Positions 1 to 11,380 are shown, counted from the first letter of the stretch. The stretch: 64,000 nt of DNA from DASRVA01 sp050732935 (GCA_050732935.1 JBOHRW010000150.1:20299-84298), one strand, 5' to 3'. Translations and numbers: made by a program. The notes: generated from the letters alone by a model not told the origin.

Positions 1-2
1 GC

Positions 3-1784
3 TATGTCCGCTACGACGAGAACGACATCTACGTCGAGGATCTGGCGAGCGGCGAGATCACCCGACTCACGACCGATGGCTCGCGGACCATCATCAATGG
101 CACCTTCGATTGGGTCTACGAGGAGGAGCTGAACCTCCAGGATGGCTGGCGCTGGAGCCCGGACGGGGAGCGGATCGCCTACTGGCAGCTCGACGCCAGC
201 GGTGTCGGTGAGTTCCTGCTCCTCAACTCCACCGACTCGCTCTACTCGTTCACGATCCCCATCCAGTACCCCAAGGCGGGAACCACCAACTCCGCGGGGA
301 GGGTGGGTGTCGTGAGCTCGACCGGCGGCGAGACGACGTGGATGGATGTCCCGGGGGATCCGCGAAACAACTACATCGCCCGCATGGACTGGGCGGCGAG
401 TCCCGACGAGCTCGTGCTTCAGCATCTCAACCGCCTTCAGAACACGCTCCAGATCATGCTCGCCGACGCGTCGACCGGAGAGGTGCGGACGATCCACACC
501 GAGAGCGATCCCGATGCCTGGGTCGATATGCGCGTGGAGCTCTTCGACTGGATCGACGACGGGCAGCGCTTCCTCTGGATCAGCGAGTCGGACGGCTGGC
601 GCCACGCCTACGTCATCTCCAGGGACGGCGAGGAGCAGCGGCTGATCACGCCCGGCGAATACGACATCATCGACGTGGTGGGCGTCGACACGGCGGAGGA
701 GTGGCTTTACATCCTCGCCTCGCCCGACGACCCCAAGACGCGCTACCTGTACCGGGTCCGGATCGACGGTACGGGCGAGGAGGAGCGGCTGACCCCGGAG
801 GAGACGGGCAGCCACGCCTACGACATGGCTCCCTCCGGCGACTGGGCGTTCCACACCTTTTCCTCCTTTGGTGTGCCGCCCGTCATCGACCTCGTGACGC
901 TACCCGCGCACGAGTCCGTGCGGACGCTCGTCGACAACGCCGGGCTCCAGGCCACGATGGAGGCGCTCGACCGCGGCCCGGTGGAGTTCTTCCGCGTACC
1001 GAGCGCCGCGGAAGGGCTGATGCTGGACGGCTGGGTGATGAAGCCGCCCGGATTCGACGAGTCACGGGAGTATCCCGTCCTCTTCTACGTCTATGGGGAG
1101 CCATGGGGCCAGACGGTGACCGACTCCTGGGGCGGGGAGAGGTATCTCTGGCACCTTTACCTGACCCAGCAGGGCTACCTCGTGGCGAGCGTCGATCCCC
1201 GCGGCACGCCGGCACCCCGCGGCAGCCACTGGCGGAAGGTCATCTATCAGCGGATCGGGACCCTGACAGCGGCCGATCTGGCGGCCGCGGCCGAGGCGTT
1301 CGTCGAGCGGCCGTGGGTCGACGAGACGCGGGTCGGGATCTGGGGCTGGAGCGGTGGCGGCTCGCAGACCCTGAACGCGCTGTTCCGGTACCCGGAGATC
1401 TTCGACCTGGGGATGGCGGTCGCTCCCGTTCCCGACATCCGCCTCTACGACACGATCTATCAGGAGCGCTATATGGGCCTGCCGCAGGAGAGCCCGGAGG
1501 CCTACGCCGAGTCCAGCCCGGTCACCTATGCCGATCAGCTCGAGGGGGATCTCCTGGTCGTCCACGGCACCGGCGACGACAACGTCCACTTCCAGGGGAC
1601 CCAGCGGCTGATCGACGCCCTGGTGGCGGCCAACAAGCCGTTCACGATGATGGCCTACCCGAACCGCACGCACGGCATCTTCGAGGGGAAGAACACGACC
1701 CTGCACCTGTTCAGCCTGCTCACCCGCTACCTGGAGGAACATCTGCCGGTGCGGGCGGCGGAGCCGGTCGCGGTCGGCCGCTAG
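3..1784 (+). CDS. Dipeptidyl-peptidase IV family serine peptidase (S9), 5' truncated by window edge
   Basis: The reading frame is open from the first bases, so the gene begins outside the window; 593 residues are visible. The N-terminal part is beta-propeller and carries the DPP-IV double-glutamate signature DWVYEEE (nt 108-128), which in this family holds the substrate amino terminus. The C-terminal alpha/beta hydrolase has the nucleophile in GWSGGG (Ser codon at 1350), Asp in GTGDDNVH (1575) and His in RTHG (1671), so the triad looks complete. Such enzymes remove X-Pro or X-Ala dipeptides from peptides, usually in the periplasm. The signal peptide is not visible. An ordinary intact member of the family. 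Confidence 0.93.
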   Translation, partial: YVRYDENDIYVEDLASGEITRLTTDGSRTIINGTFDWVYEEELNLQDGWRWSPDGERIAYWQLDASGVGEFLLLNSTDSLYSFTIPIQYPKAGTTNSAGRVGVVSSTGGETTWMDVPGDPRNNYIARMDWAASPDELVLQHLNRLQNTLQIMLADASTGEVRTIHTESDPDAWVDMRVELFDWIDDGQRFLWISESDGWRHAYVISRDGEEQRLITPGEYDIIDVVGVDTAEEWLYILASPDDPKTRYLYRVRIDGTGEEERLTPEETGSHAYDMAPSGDWAFHTFSSFGVPPVIDLVTLPAHESVRTLVDNAGLQATMEALDRGPVEFFRVPSAAEGLMLDGWVMKPPGFDESREYPVLFYVYGEPWGQTVTDSWGGERYLWHLYLTQQGYLVASVDPRGTPAPRGSHWRKVIYQRIGTLTAADLAAAAEAFVERPWVDETRVGIWGWSGGGSQTLNALFRYPEIFDLGMAVAPVPDIRLYDTIYQERYMGLPQESPEAYAESSPVTYADQLEGDLLVVHGTGDDNVHFQGTQRLIDALVAANKPFTMMAYPNRTHGIFEGKNTTLHLFSLLTRYLEEHLPVRAAEPVAVGR

Positions 1785-1852
1785 CGGGCGGTGGATCTGA
1801 TCGCGGGCCCTTTTCAACGCGACCGCGGTGTGCGTTCCTCGGCAGGTCTCCG

Positions 1853-1858
1853 TATAAT
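1853..1858 (+). promoter_or_regulatory. -10 element TATAAT six bases before an ATG
   Basis: TATAAT is followed by six bases and then the ATG of the next gene. A transcript would start at or next to the start codon, so this looks like a leaderless promoter. No convincing -35 box lies 16-18 bases upstream. The same geometry recurs at 18851, 42846, 47860 and 54809. Confidence 0.55.
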
Positions 1859-1864
1859 CGGCCC

Positions 1865-2254
1865 ATGACCGAAGGCAGCGTCGAGTCCGTCCCTTCGCCC
1901 CGGATCGAGGGGCTCGAGTGGGGCCGCATCGAGGTCGAGGGGGCGCGGGCTCCGTACAAGGACGCCAAGCTCTGGCCGGGCGGCTCACGCGAGTGGGACT
2001 GGAACGAGACCGGGACCCGCCACGAGCCGGGCGTGCAGCCCGCCGACGTGGAGGAGCTCCTCGAGCACGGGGCGACGACGGTGGTTCTCTCGCGCGGCAT
2101 CCAGCGCCGGCTCCGGGTCCGCGCCGATACCCTCGAGATGCTGGAGGAGAGAGGCGTTCGGAGCCACGTCGTTCAGACCCTGGAGGCGGTCCGCCTCTAC
2201 AACGAGCTGCGGGAGCGGGAGGCGGTGGGCGGGCTCTTCCATTCGACGTGCTGA
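1865..2254 (+). CDS. Mth938-like domain protein (DUF498 family)
   Basis: A 129-residue soluble protein. Recognisable family features are the opening IEGLEWGRIEVEG segment, a central strand ending TTVVLSRGIQ, and the C-terminal TLEAVRLYNEL and GLFHSTC motifs typical of Mth938-fold proteins (the fold shared with mitochondrial NDUFAF3). Biochemical function in bacteria is not established. No ribosome binding site is seen before the ATG, but a perfect TATAAT lies six bases upstream, which suggests leaderless translation. The next gene starts inside its last codons, so the two are probably translated together. Confidence 0.8.
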   Translation: MTEGSVESVPSPRIEGLEWGRIEVEGARAPYKDAKLWPGGSREWDWNETGTRHEPGVQPADVEELLEHGATTVVLSRGIQRRLRVRADTLEMLEERGVRSHVVQTLEAVRLYNELREREAVGGLFHSTC

Positions 2255-2655
2255 AACGCGGGCTCCTCTTCGTAATGGCGGCGATCGTTGTCACGAGTGG
2301 CTGTGCCGATACGGATGGTCTGACCGGCGAGTGGCAGGCGGTCAGCGACAACGCCGAGGGCTCGGCGTTCGTCTTCCGCGAGGACGGCACCGCGCTCTGG
2401 CTCCTGCCCGACACGTTCCAGGTCCGCTACGAGGCCGATTTCGGGGCTTCGCCGCATGCGCTGGACCTGTCCGAGTTCGAGACCGGCCCGCTCGAGGGGT
2501 ACGTGCTGTACTGCATCTTCGAGCTCGAAGGCGACGCTACGCTGCGGCTCGACTGCGAGCCGGGAGTCCCCGGCGAGCGAGGGGCGAACATCCGGCCCGA
2601 GGAGTTCGGCGCCCGGCAGACCCAGACGTTCGTGCGCCGGGGAGGCGGAAGCTGA
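2248..2655 (+). CDS. Small putative lipoprotein, unknown function
   Basis: A 135-residue protein whose GTG start overlaps the stop of the upstream gene (GTGCTGA). The N terminus is a lipoprotein signal: two basic residues, a hydrophobic run and the lipobox TSGC near residue 18, so it is probably anchored in a membrane. The mature part contains LTGEWQAVSDN and a strand-rich FVFREDGTALW segment reminiscent of small lipocalin-like proteins that sense or bind something at the envelope, but this is only an impression. I do not recognise a named family. It lies in the chain lipoprotein-PspC-RecX with start/stop overlaps throughout. Confidence 0.65.
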   Translation: MLKRGLLFVMAAIVVTSGCADTDGLTGEWQAVSDNAEGSAFVFREDGTALWLLPDTFQVRYEADFGASPHALDLSEFETGPLEGYVLYCIFELEGDATLRLDCEPGVPGERGANIRPEEFGARQTQTFVRRGGGS

Positions 2656-2873
2656 TGACCGCGGACGCATCCCGGCCGGGCCTGCGGCGGAGTCGCGAGC
2701 AGCGGATGATCGCCGGCGTCGTCGGTGGCCTGGCCGAACGCTACGATCTGAACGTGACGATGCTGCGTATTGTGTATGTGGTCGTCTCGATCCTGAGCGC
2801 TGCCTTCCCCGGCATCCTCGTGTACCTCCTCCTCTGGATCATCGTGCCGCTGGAGCCCCCGCGGCCCCGGTGA
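2655..2873 (+). CDS. PspC domain membrane protein
   Basis: A 72-residue protein with the PspC arrangement: a short basic head with MIAGVVGGLAERY, then a transmembrane segment (VVVSILSAAFPGILVYLLLWIIVP) ending near residue 66. PspC-domain proteins take part in envelope-stress signalling in enterobacteria, where PspC relays inner-membrane damage; here no pspA, pspB or pspF is nearby, so the role is open. The ATG shares one base with the upstream TGA (TGATG). Confidence 0.85.
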   Translation: MTADASRPGLRRSREQRMIAGVVGGLAERYDLNVTMLRIVYVVVSILSAAFPGILVYLLLWIIVPLEPPRPR

Positions 2874-3379
2874 AGCGGTCGAAGCCCGAGTCCGATCTGG
2901 AGGCCCGGGAGCGGGTCCGAAAGCGGGCGCTACGGCTCCTCTCGGGCCGCGAGCACACGGTCCGCGAGCTGGGCGAGAAGCTCCGGGCGAAGGGCGAGGC
3001 GGACGAGGACGTCGTGCGCACGGTCGTCGAAGAGTTGGCCCGGAAGGACCTGGTCAGCGACGAGCGCTTCGCGCGCGCCTTCGCGCTGGACGCCGTGCGC
3101 ATGAAGCCCCGCGCGCGGCGCCGGATCGTGAGCCAGCTGGTCGAGCGAGGCGTCCCGGCGGCCGCGGCGGGTCACGCGGTGGACGCGGCGTTCGACGAGG
3201 AGGAGGTCGACGACCGGGCTCTGGCCCGGCGTATCGCCAAGGCCCAGCTGCCGCGTGTCGCCGACGCGTCCGACGAGACCCGCTGGCGCCGGGTCGCCAC
3301 CCATCTCCAGAGACGCGGCTTCGACAACACGCTCATCTACGACGTCTGTAGGGACATCCTGCCCGAGCCGGAGGCGTGA
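2870..3379 (+). CDS. recX: RecX family regulatory protein
   Basis: A 169-residue, charged, alpha-helical protein. It has the RecX pattern of three repeated three-helix units: RALRLLSGREHTVREL, the YVSDERFA-type motif here as LVSDERFARAFA, and C-terminal HLQRRGFDNTLIYDV. RecX proteins bind RecA filaments and limit recombination and SOS activity. recA is not in the window, unlike in many genomes where recX follows it. The GTG start overlaps the pspC stop as GTGA, so translation is probably coupled. Confidence 0.85.
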   Translation: MKRSKPESDLEARERVRKRALRLLSGREHTVRELGEKLRAKGEADEDVVRTVVEELARKDLVSDERFARAFALDAVRMKPRARRRIVSQLVERGVPAAAAGHAVDAAFDEEEVDDRALARRIAKAQLPRVADASDETRWRRVATHLQRRGFDNTLIYDVCRDILPEPEA

Positions 3380-3470
3380 TCGCCGGCCGCGAGGCGATCG
3401 CCGCGAGGTGGCGCGCGTGGATGGTCGCGGACTGCGCGGGGTACTTCGATGAACGAGAGGAGCGGAACTG

Positions 3471-4562
3471 ATGCCTCGCGCCGCCGTCATGACGGCGCCC
3501 GGGGCGCCGATCGAGGTCCAGGATCTGCCCGATGCCCGGATCGAGCCCGGCGGGATCCTGCTGGAGACGATCTATAGCGAGGTCTGCGGAACGGACGTCC
3601 ACCTGTGGCATGGTCGTCTCGCGGGCGTGCCGTACCCGATCGTCCCGGGTCACGTGTCGGTCGGCCGGGTGGCGGAGGCGGGCGGCCGAGTGATCGACCT
3701 CGACGGACGACCGATCGAGGTCGGCGACGTGGTGACCTTCCACGACGTCCACGAGACCTGCCATCGATGCTGGTTCTGCCGGATGGGAGCGCAGAACCGG
3801 TGCCCTCATCGCAAGGTCTACGGCATCACCTACGGCGTCTCGGACGGCCTCCTGGGTGGCTGGTGCGAAGCGATCCATCTGAAGCCCGGGGTCGGCGTGA
3901 TCCCGCTGCCCGAGGAGGTCGACGCCCGGCTCCTGATCGCTGGCGGTTGCGGGCTCGCCACCGCCCTTCACGCGGTTGACCGGGCCGCGATCCGGATCGG
4001 CGACCGCGTGGCGGTGCAGGGAGCGGGACCTGTGGGTCTCAGCGCGGCGATCCTGGCCCTGATGTCGGGTGCCGGGCGGGTGATCGTCGTGGGGGGGCCC
4101 GATTCGCGGCTCGCGATCGCGCGGTCGATGGGCGTCGACGAGACGGTCCCCCTCGATGCGACGTCGCCCGACGAGAGGATCGAGCGGGTCCGGGAGCTGA
4201 CCGGAGGTCGCGGCGCCGATGTCACGATCGAGGCCAGCGGATCGCCGGCGGCGATCCCGGAGGGCATGCTCATGACGCGGGACGCCGGACGCTACGTGGT
4301 CGCCGGGCAGTACACGGACGCCGGTGACGCCACGATCAACCCCCACGGCATGATCAACCGGAAGCACCTCGACGTGCGCGGGGTCTGGGGCGTGGGGTAC
4401 GACCACTTCCACCGCATGGTCGACGTGCTCGCGCGGCATGGCGACCGGATCGGCTGGGAGCGGATGATCGGCCGCGCGTACGGGCTCGACCAGATGAACG
4501 AGGCGCTGGCCGACGTCGAGGCGGGCCGGGTCGTGAAGGCGGTGGTCGCGCCCAACGGGTGA
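3471..4562 (+). CDS. Zinc-binding medium-chain alcohol dehydrogenase
   Basis: A 363-residue NAD(P)-dependent dehydrogenase of the MDR superfamily. The catalytic zinc ligand region is VCGTDVH near residue 39. A structural zinc lobe with four cysteines (CHRCWFCRMGAQNRC) lies near residues 97-111. The Rossmann glycine motif GAGPVG is near 184. The usual GHE motif reads GHV, an unusual change next to the catalytic metal. The substrate cannot be told; relatives oxidise polyols, threonine or secondary alcohols. A GGAG site precedes the ATG. It may form an operon with the downstream acetyltransferase and glycosylase. Confidence 0.88.
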   Translation: MPRAAVMTAPGAPIEVQDLPDARIEPGGILLETIYSEVCGTDVHLWHGRLAGVPYPIVPGHVSVGRVAEAGGRVIDLDGRPIEVGDVVTFHDVHETCHRCWFCRMGAQNRCPHRKVYGITYGVSDGLLGGWCEAIHLKPGVGVIPLPEEVDARLLIAGGCGLATALHAVDRAAIRIGDRVAVQGAGPVGLSAAILALMSGAGRVIVVGGPDSRLAIARSMGVDETVPLDATSPDERIERVRELTGGRGADVTIEASGSPAAIPEGMLMTRDAGRYVVAGQYTDAGDATINPHGMINRKHLDVRGVWGVGYDHFHRMVDVLARHGDRIGWERMIGRAYGLDQMNEALADVEAGRVVKAVVAPNG

Positions 4563-4600
4563 GCCGCGGTCGGAACGGAGCTCATGGAAAACGGAAAGGA

Positions 4601-5170
4601 ATGGCGACCCCTTTGGAGATCCCGCTCGAGACCTGCACGATCCGGAGCTGGCGGAAGGACGACGCCGAGTCGATCGCCCGGCTCGCCGACAATCGCGCCG
4701 TCTGGCGCAACCTGCGCGACCGCTTCCCGCATCCCTACGCCACGAAGGACGCCCGGGTCTGGATCCGGACCGCCCGCCGGGCCGACCCCGAGACCTTCTT
4801 CGCGATCGACGTGGAGGGCGAAGCGGTGGGAGGGATCGGACTGCATCCCCAGTCGGATATCCTGCGCCGGTCGATGGAGATCGGTTACTGGCTGGGGGAG
4901 CCGTTCTGGGGTCGGGGGATCGCCACCGAGGCGGTCGTCGCGTTGACCCGCTACGCCTTCGCGCATTTCGACATCGCGCGCCTGTACGGGTACGTCTTCG
5001 AGTGGAACCCGGCCTCGGCCCGGGTCCTCGAGAAGGCCGGCTATCGGCTCGAGGGCCGGCTTCGGAAGGCGGTCACCAAGGACGGGACGACGATGGACAT
5101 GCTGGTCTACGGGTTCACGAAGGACGATCGGGCGGAAGCCGCCGGCCGGGTGGGGGAGGAGCGCGGGTGA
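4601..5170 (+). CDS. GNAT N-acetyltransferase, RimJ/RimL type
   Basis: A 189-residue single-domain GNAT protein. The acetyl-CoA binding region shows MEIGYWLGEPFWGRGIATE, and the C-terminal NPASARVLEKAGYRLEGRLRK motif is typical of the RimJ/RimL branch that acetylates ribosomal protein amino termini, spermidine or antibiotics. Substrate not predictable. A GTG at 4559 in the same frame, overlapping the dehydrogenase stop, is an alternative start; I prefer the ATG because family homology begins shortly after it. The only purine-rich stretch (AAAGGA) touches the ATG, which is tighter than usual. Confidence 0.85.
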   Translation: MATPLEIPLETCTIRSWRKDDAESIARLADNRAVWRNLRDRFPHPYATKDARVWIRTARRADPETFFAIDVEGEAVGGIGLHPQSDILRRSMEIGYWLGEPFWGRGIATEAVVALTRYAFAHFDIARLYGYVFEWNPASARVLEKAGYRLEGRLRKAVTKDGTTMDMLVYGFTKDDRAEAAGRVGEERG

Positions 5171-5796
5171 CTGCGCGCACCCGCTGCGGCTGGGCCCGCA
5201 CCGAGCTCTCGATCCCCTACCACGACCAGGAGTGGGGCGTCCCGTGCCGGGACGACCGCCTCCTCTTCGAGCACCTGCTCCTGGACTGCGCGCAGGCCGG
5301 TCTCTCGTGGGAGATCATACTCAGGAAGCGCGAGGGCTATCGCCGGGCGTTCGCCGGGTTCGATCCGGAGAAGGTGGCCCGCTTCAACCGGCGCAGCGTG
5401 CAGCGCCTCCTGAAGGATACCGGCATCGTCCGGAACCGTCAGAAGATCGAGAGCGCGATCGGGAACGCGCGCGCCTTCCTGGACGTGCAGGACGAGTTCG
5501 GTAGCTTCGCGGACTACCTGTGGGGCTTCGTCCATGACGAGCCGATCCGGAACCGCTGGCGGAAGATCGAGCAGATCCCCGCCCGGACGCCCTTGGCGGA
5601 GACCGTCAGCAAGAACCTCAAGGGGCGCGGGTTCTCGTTCGTCGGCCCCACGATCGTCTACGCGTTCCTGCAGGCGACCGGGGTCGTGAACGACCACCTG
5701 GTGGGCTGCTTCCGTCACGCGGAATGCGCGCGGCTCGCTCGCGGAACGAGGGGCGGAGCAGGACCGCGCAGGCCTTCGAAGGGAGCGAGAGGATGA
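5167..5796 (+). CDS. tag: DNA-3-methyladenine glycosylase I
   Basis: A 209-residue base-excision repair enzyme that removes 3-methyladenine from alkylated DNA. The Tag zinc site is recognisable: Cys in RCGW near residue 7, His in YHDQEWG near 18, and the C-terminal NDHLVGCFRHAEC cluster. The catalytic pocket motif GLSWEIILRKREGYRRAF is also present. The GTG start overlaps the acetyltransferase stop as GTGA. A basic tail follows the domain. Its neighbours give no direct functional link. Confidence 0.92.
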   Translation: MTARTRCGWARTELSIPYHDQEWGVPCRDDRLLFEHLLLDCAQAGLSWEIILRKREGYRRAFAGFDPEKVARFNRRSVQRLLKDTGIVRNRQKIESAIGNARAFLDVQDEFGSFADYLWGFVHDEPIRNRWRKIEQIPARTPLAETVSKNLKGRGFSFVGPTIVYAFLQATGVVNDHLVGCFRHAECARLARGTRGGAGPRRPSKGARG

Positions 5797-6064
5797 GTCA
5801 CCCAACATCGCAGCAAGCCTCCCGCGACCGGACGAACGGTCCGCATACGGGGCGCTCTCCCTGGGCATCATACGGCTCACGTCCTGGGCGTGGTGGGGCG
5901 CCTTGCTTGCCACTGTCTTCTGGCATCTATCGGGTTACTTCGCCCTGCGCATGGGGTGGGAAGATCTACTGAACGAGATGGCCCTCTCCTGGCACTTCTC
6001 TTCCATGTCCGGCGATACTTCCAGGGCCAGGTTCCGGCTCGTCCTCCCCGCCGGGCCGCCCTAG
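5793..6064 (+). pseudogene. Possible frameshifted small membrane protein gene
   Basis: An ATG overlaps the tag stop (ATGA, with GAGAGG just upstream), but its frame ends at 5972 after 59 unconvincing residues. The frame two bases further on is open from before this ATG to TAG at 6062-6064 and, from about 5860, encodes a plausible membrane segment rich in Trp (RLTSWAWWGALLATVFWHL, then GYFALRMGWEDLLNEM). It has no standard start codon. One small indel would join the two. I read the 336-base gap before alaS as a decayed or mis-sequenced small gene; it could also be non-coding. Confidence 0.3.
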
Positions 6065-6132
6065 ATTGACCGCATCTGCAGGCGCGTCGTTGAGCCGGCT
6101 CGGGGCCGGCCGGCCCTTTCCCGATTGCAGCC

Positions 6133-8754
<2,622 letters not shown>

Positions 8755-8764
8755 GCGCGGCGAC

Positions 8765-9532
8765 GTGAATCCTCGCGATCTCGTGGCGAGCGGGGAGCCC
8801 GAGGCCGTCCGGAGCTTCGCCGGGATCCTGGCCGACTGGCTGGCGAGCTTCACGATGCCGGCTCCGCTGGGGGCCGAGATGGCGGACGCGATGGAGGCGG
8901 GCTCGGACTGGGTCGGCGCGATCGCCTCCACGGTCGTGCGACGGGCGGGCTGGCCCGACGCCGAGTCGGTCGCCTGGGGGATCTGCGTGGCGGCGCTCTC
9001 CGGTGCGCTCGAGTCCGCACGCCGCAGCCTGGACGGAGCGCCGGGCCGCCGCGACCCTGGCGCCACGGCCGACGGCCCGGCGCGATCGCTCCTCGCCGCC
9101 GATGGGCTGATCGCCGCGGCCCACGAGACCCTGGCGGCGCTGGGTGAGGAGCGGCTGCTCACGGCGCTCGACGCGCTCGAGGGGACATTCGGGGACGGCG
9201 GGCCGTGGCGCGGCCTCTCCGGCCGGACTCTCGGAGACGCCGCCTCGACCGACCATGATCCACCGGCCTGGCCGGCGTTCGTGGCCCTCGCTCTCGCTCC
9301 CGCGGCGTCCGATCGGCCCGATGGTCCGTGGGCGGATCTGGCGTCGGCCTGGAAGGAGCGTTACGCGGCCCGCCAGGACGACGACGCGGCGGAGCCGGCG
9401 AACCGGGATCTCCATGACAACGAGGGCCTCTACCGCCACTCCGCCCTGGACGAGTCGACGGGCGCACTGCTTCAAGCGGCGGCCGCGGCAGCCCGGCGAC
9501 CGGGCAGGAACGGGACCCTTGCCGGCACCTGA
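8765..9532 (+). CDS. Unknown protein between alaS and gmhA
   Basis: A 255-residue, Ala-rich, helical protein with no signal peptide, starting at GTG ten bases after the alaS stop. I do not recognise it with confidence. The segment SLLAADGLIAAAHETLAAL resembles the helix of polyprenyl synthetases that reads AILAGDALLALAFE, and the overall helix pattern is similar, but the Asp-rich DDxxD catalytic motifs of that family are missing, so if related it would be inactive. It overlaps gmhA by 14 bases and is probably translated with it. A function in lipid carrier or LPS metabolism would be speculation. Confidence 0.55.
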   Translation: MNPRDLVASGEPEAVRSFAGILADWLASFTMPAPLGAEMADAMEAGSDWVGAIASTVVRRAGWPDAESVAWGICVAALSGALESARRSLDGAPGRRDPGATADGPARSLLAADGLIAAAHETLAALGEERLLTALDALEGTFGDGGPWRGLSGRTLGDAASTDHDPPAWPAFVALALAPAASDRPDGPWADLASAWKERYAARQDDDAAEPANRDLHDNEGLYRHSALDESTGALLQAAAAAARRPGRNGTLAGT

Positions 9533-10121
9533 GGGCGTCGCCGGCGGCGGACGCGACGAGGCCGGGCTCGAAACGGCCTCCACCGAGCTTCGCGATCTGA
9601 TCGATCGCATCGCTGGCGAGGCCGGGGACACGCTCGAGCGAATGATCGACGGGTGCGTCCGGTCGCTCGAGGCGGGAAACAAGCTCCTCTTCGTCGGGAA
9701 CGGCGGCTCCGCCGCCCAGTGCCAGCACCTGGCGACCGAGCTGGTGGGGCGCTTCGCCCTCGACCGGCGGCCCTACGCCGCCCTCGCCCTCACCACCGAC
9801 ACCTCGTTTCTGACGGCGTTCTCCAACGACTACGGCTTCGGGGATGTCTTCGCTCGCCAGGTCGAGGCCCTTGGCCGGCCGGGCGACGTGCTCATGGCCC
9901 TGTCGACCGGAGGCCGCTCGCCGAACGTCCTGACGGCAGTGGAGGCGGCCCGGGCCGCGCGGATCACGGTCTTCGGCCTTACCGGGGCGAAGGGTGACCC
10001 ACTGGCCGCGATCTGCGACGAGGCCTTCGTCGTGCCCCACACCGACCCCGCGCGGATCCAGGAGGTGCACCTGTTCCTGGGGCATCTGCTGTGCGGCGGC
10101 ATCGAAAGGCGGCTCTCCTGA
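9519..10121 (+). CDS. gmhA: Phosphoheptose isomerase (SIS domain)
   Basis: About 200 residues. It converts sedoheptulose 7-phosphate to D-glycero-D-manno-heptose 7-phosphate, the first step of ADP-heptose synthesis for the LPS inner core. The SIS fold shows VGNGGSAAQCQHLATELVGRF near residue 59 and the STGGRSPN phosphate loop. C-terminal QEVHLFLGHLLC contains the active-site His. No ATG or GTG lies at the right place; I chose TTG 9519, which has AGGA about nine bases upstream and gives the usual family length. It faces lptG, three bases away, in the opposite direction. Confidence 0.88.
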   Translation: MPAPEGVAGGGRDEAGLETASTELRDLIDRIAGEAGDTLERMIDGCVRSLEAGNKLLFVGNGGSAAQCQHLATELVGRFALDRRPYAALALTTDTSFLTAFSNDYGFGDVFARQVEALGRPGDVLMALSTGGRSPNVLTAVEAARAARITVFGLTGAKGDPLAAICDEAFVVPHTDPARIQEVHLFLGHLLCGGIERRLS

Positions 10122-10124
10122 CCA

Positions 10125-11375
10125 CTACGTCTTCGCCCGCGACAGCAAGATCAGCCCCACCACCCCGAAGATCCCGTTCGCGAGCCAGGCCGCGGCGACC
10201 GGGGGCAGGCCGCCACCGTAGCCGATTCCCTGGCTGACCCGCAGGAAGCCCCAGAAGATGATCGTCAGGAACAACGCGAGGCCGAAGCCCATTCCGGCCC
10301 CGCGCCGGCTGAGGTGGGTCGCCGAACCCACCAGGGCGACCCCGAAGAGAGCGATGACGAAGTTGGCGAAGGGGTACGAGAGCTTCATCTGCAGATCGAC
10401 CCGCTCGGTGAGCGTGTCGGCCCCGAGCCGCTCCTCCTTCGCGATGTAGGTCTGGAGATCCTGATATCCCATCTCCTCGGGCTCCTTCTCCTCGGCGAGT
10501 AGCTCGCTCGGCGGATCGGCGAGGCTCGGGGACCGGAGGAGACTGAACCCGTACATCCGCTCCTCCCCGCCCTCGGGGAAGACGCGGAGCTCGCCACGGC
10601 GCAGGACCCATGTCCCGCTCGACGGCTCCCACACCATCTGCGGGGCGTTGATCCGGATAAAGGTCCCGTCGTCGAGTCGGCGCTGGATCTCCACCTGTTC
10701 GGCGGAGGCCTCGACTCCCATCCGCGGAGCGGTCTCCGCTGGCAGCTCGCTCGGTTCCCCTTCCTCGGCGGCCTCTGCGGCGGCCGCGAGCCCGGCCGCC
10801 TGACGCCGCTGCGCCAGCCTGAGGGCTTCCTCGGCGGCCGTGACAGCGGTGTCCGGGAGTAATCCCTCCTCCACGAACAGGGAGCGCACGATGTACGTGT
10901 ACCCCTCGTCGTTCTGATAGACGAAGTTCCCGCGGAAGTTCTCCCGCGCCGGCGGCTCACCGCGTATATCCTCCTCGTAGACCTGATTCACGCGTTCGTT
11001 GAGCCGCGGCACGACGGTCTCGCCGAGGGCGAGAACGGCGAGGCTTAGAAACAACGCGAACGAGAGCACCGGCAGGACGATCCGGTAAAGGCTCACGCCG
11101 CTCGCCTTCATCGCCGCCAGCTCACCGTGCCGGCCGAGCTCCCCGAGCGAGAGGATCGTCGCGACCAGCACCGCCATCGGCATGGTGAGGAGGAGATTGT
11201 ACGGGGTCTGGTAGAAATAATACCTGCCGATCGCCGACCAGCCCGCGCCCTCGTCGAGGTACAGGTCGATGTGATCCATCAGGTGGACGAGGACGAAGAT
11301 CGCCGTGAGGGAGATGAGCGAGAGAATGAGCATGCGAATGAACTCGCCCATGACGTAACGGTCGAGGAGACGCAT
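10125..11375 (-). CDS. lptG: LPS export permease LptG
   Basis: A 416-residue YjgP/YjgQ-family permease. With LptF and the LptB ATPase it extracts lipopolysaccharide from the inner membrane. Three transmembrane helices precede and three follow a periplasmic jellyroll; the cytoplasmic coupling segment ELGRHGELAAMKASGVSLYRI is clear near residues 85-105. The jellyroll contains an unusual Ala/Glu-rich insertion (about residues 180-225). The open frame extends well upstream, but family similarity starts at MRLLDRYVMGEFIR, five bases after the lptF stop. lptB, lptA and lptC are not in the window. Confidence 0.88.
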   Translation of the reverse strand: MRLLDRYVMGEFIRMLILSLISLTAIFVLVHLMDHIDLYLDEGAGWSAIGRYYFYQTPYNLLLTMPMAVLVATILSLGELGRHGELAAMKASGVSLYRIVLPVLSFALFLSLAVLALGETVVPRLNERVNQVYEEDIRGEPPARENFRGNFVYQNDEGYTYIVRSLFVEEGLLPDTAVTAAEEALRLAQRRQAAGLAAAAEAAEEGEPSELPAETAPRMGVEASAEQVEIQRRLDDGTFIRINAPQMVWEPSSGTWVLRRGELRVFPEGGEERMYGFSLLRSPSLADPPSELLAEEKEPEEMGYQDLQTYIAKEERLGADTLTERVDLQMKLSYPFANFVIALFGVALVGSATHLSRRGAGMGFGLALFLTIIFWGFLRVSQGIGYGGGLPPVAAAWLANGIFGVVGLILLSRAKT

Positions 11376-11380
11376 CCCGA

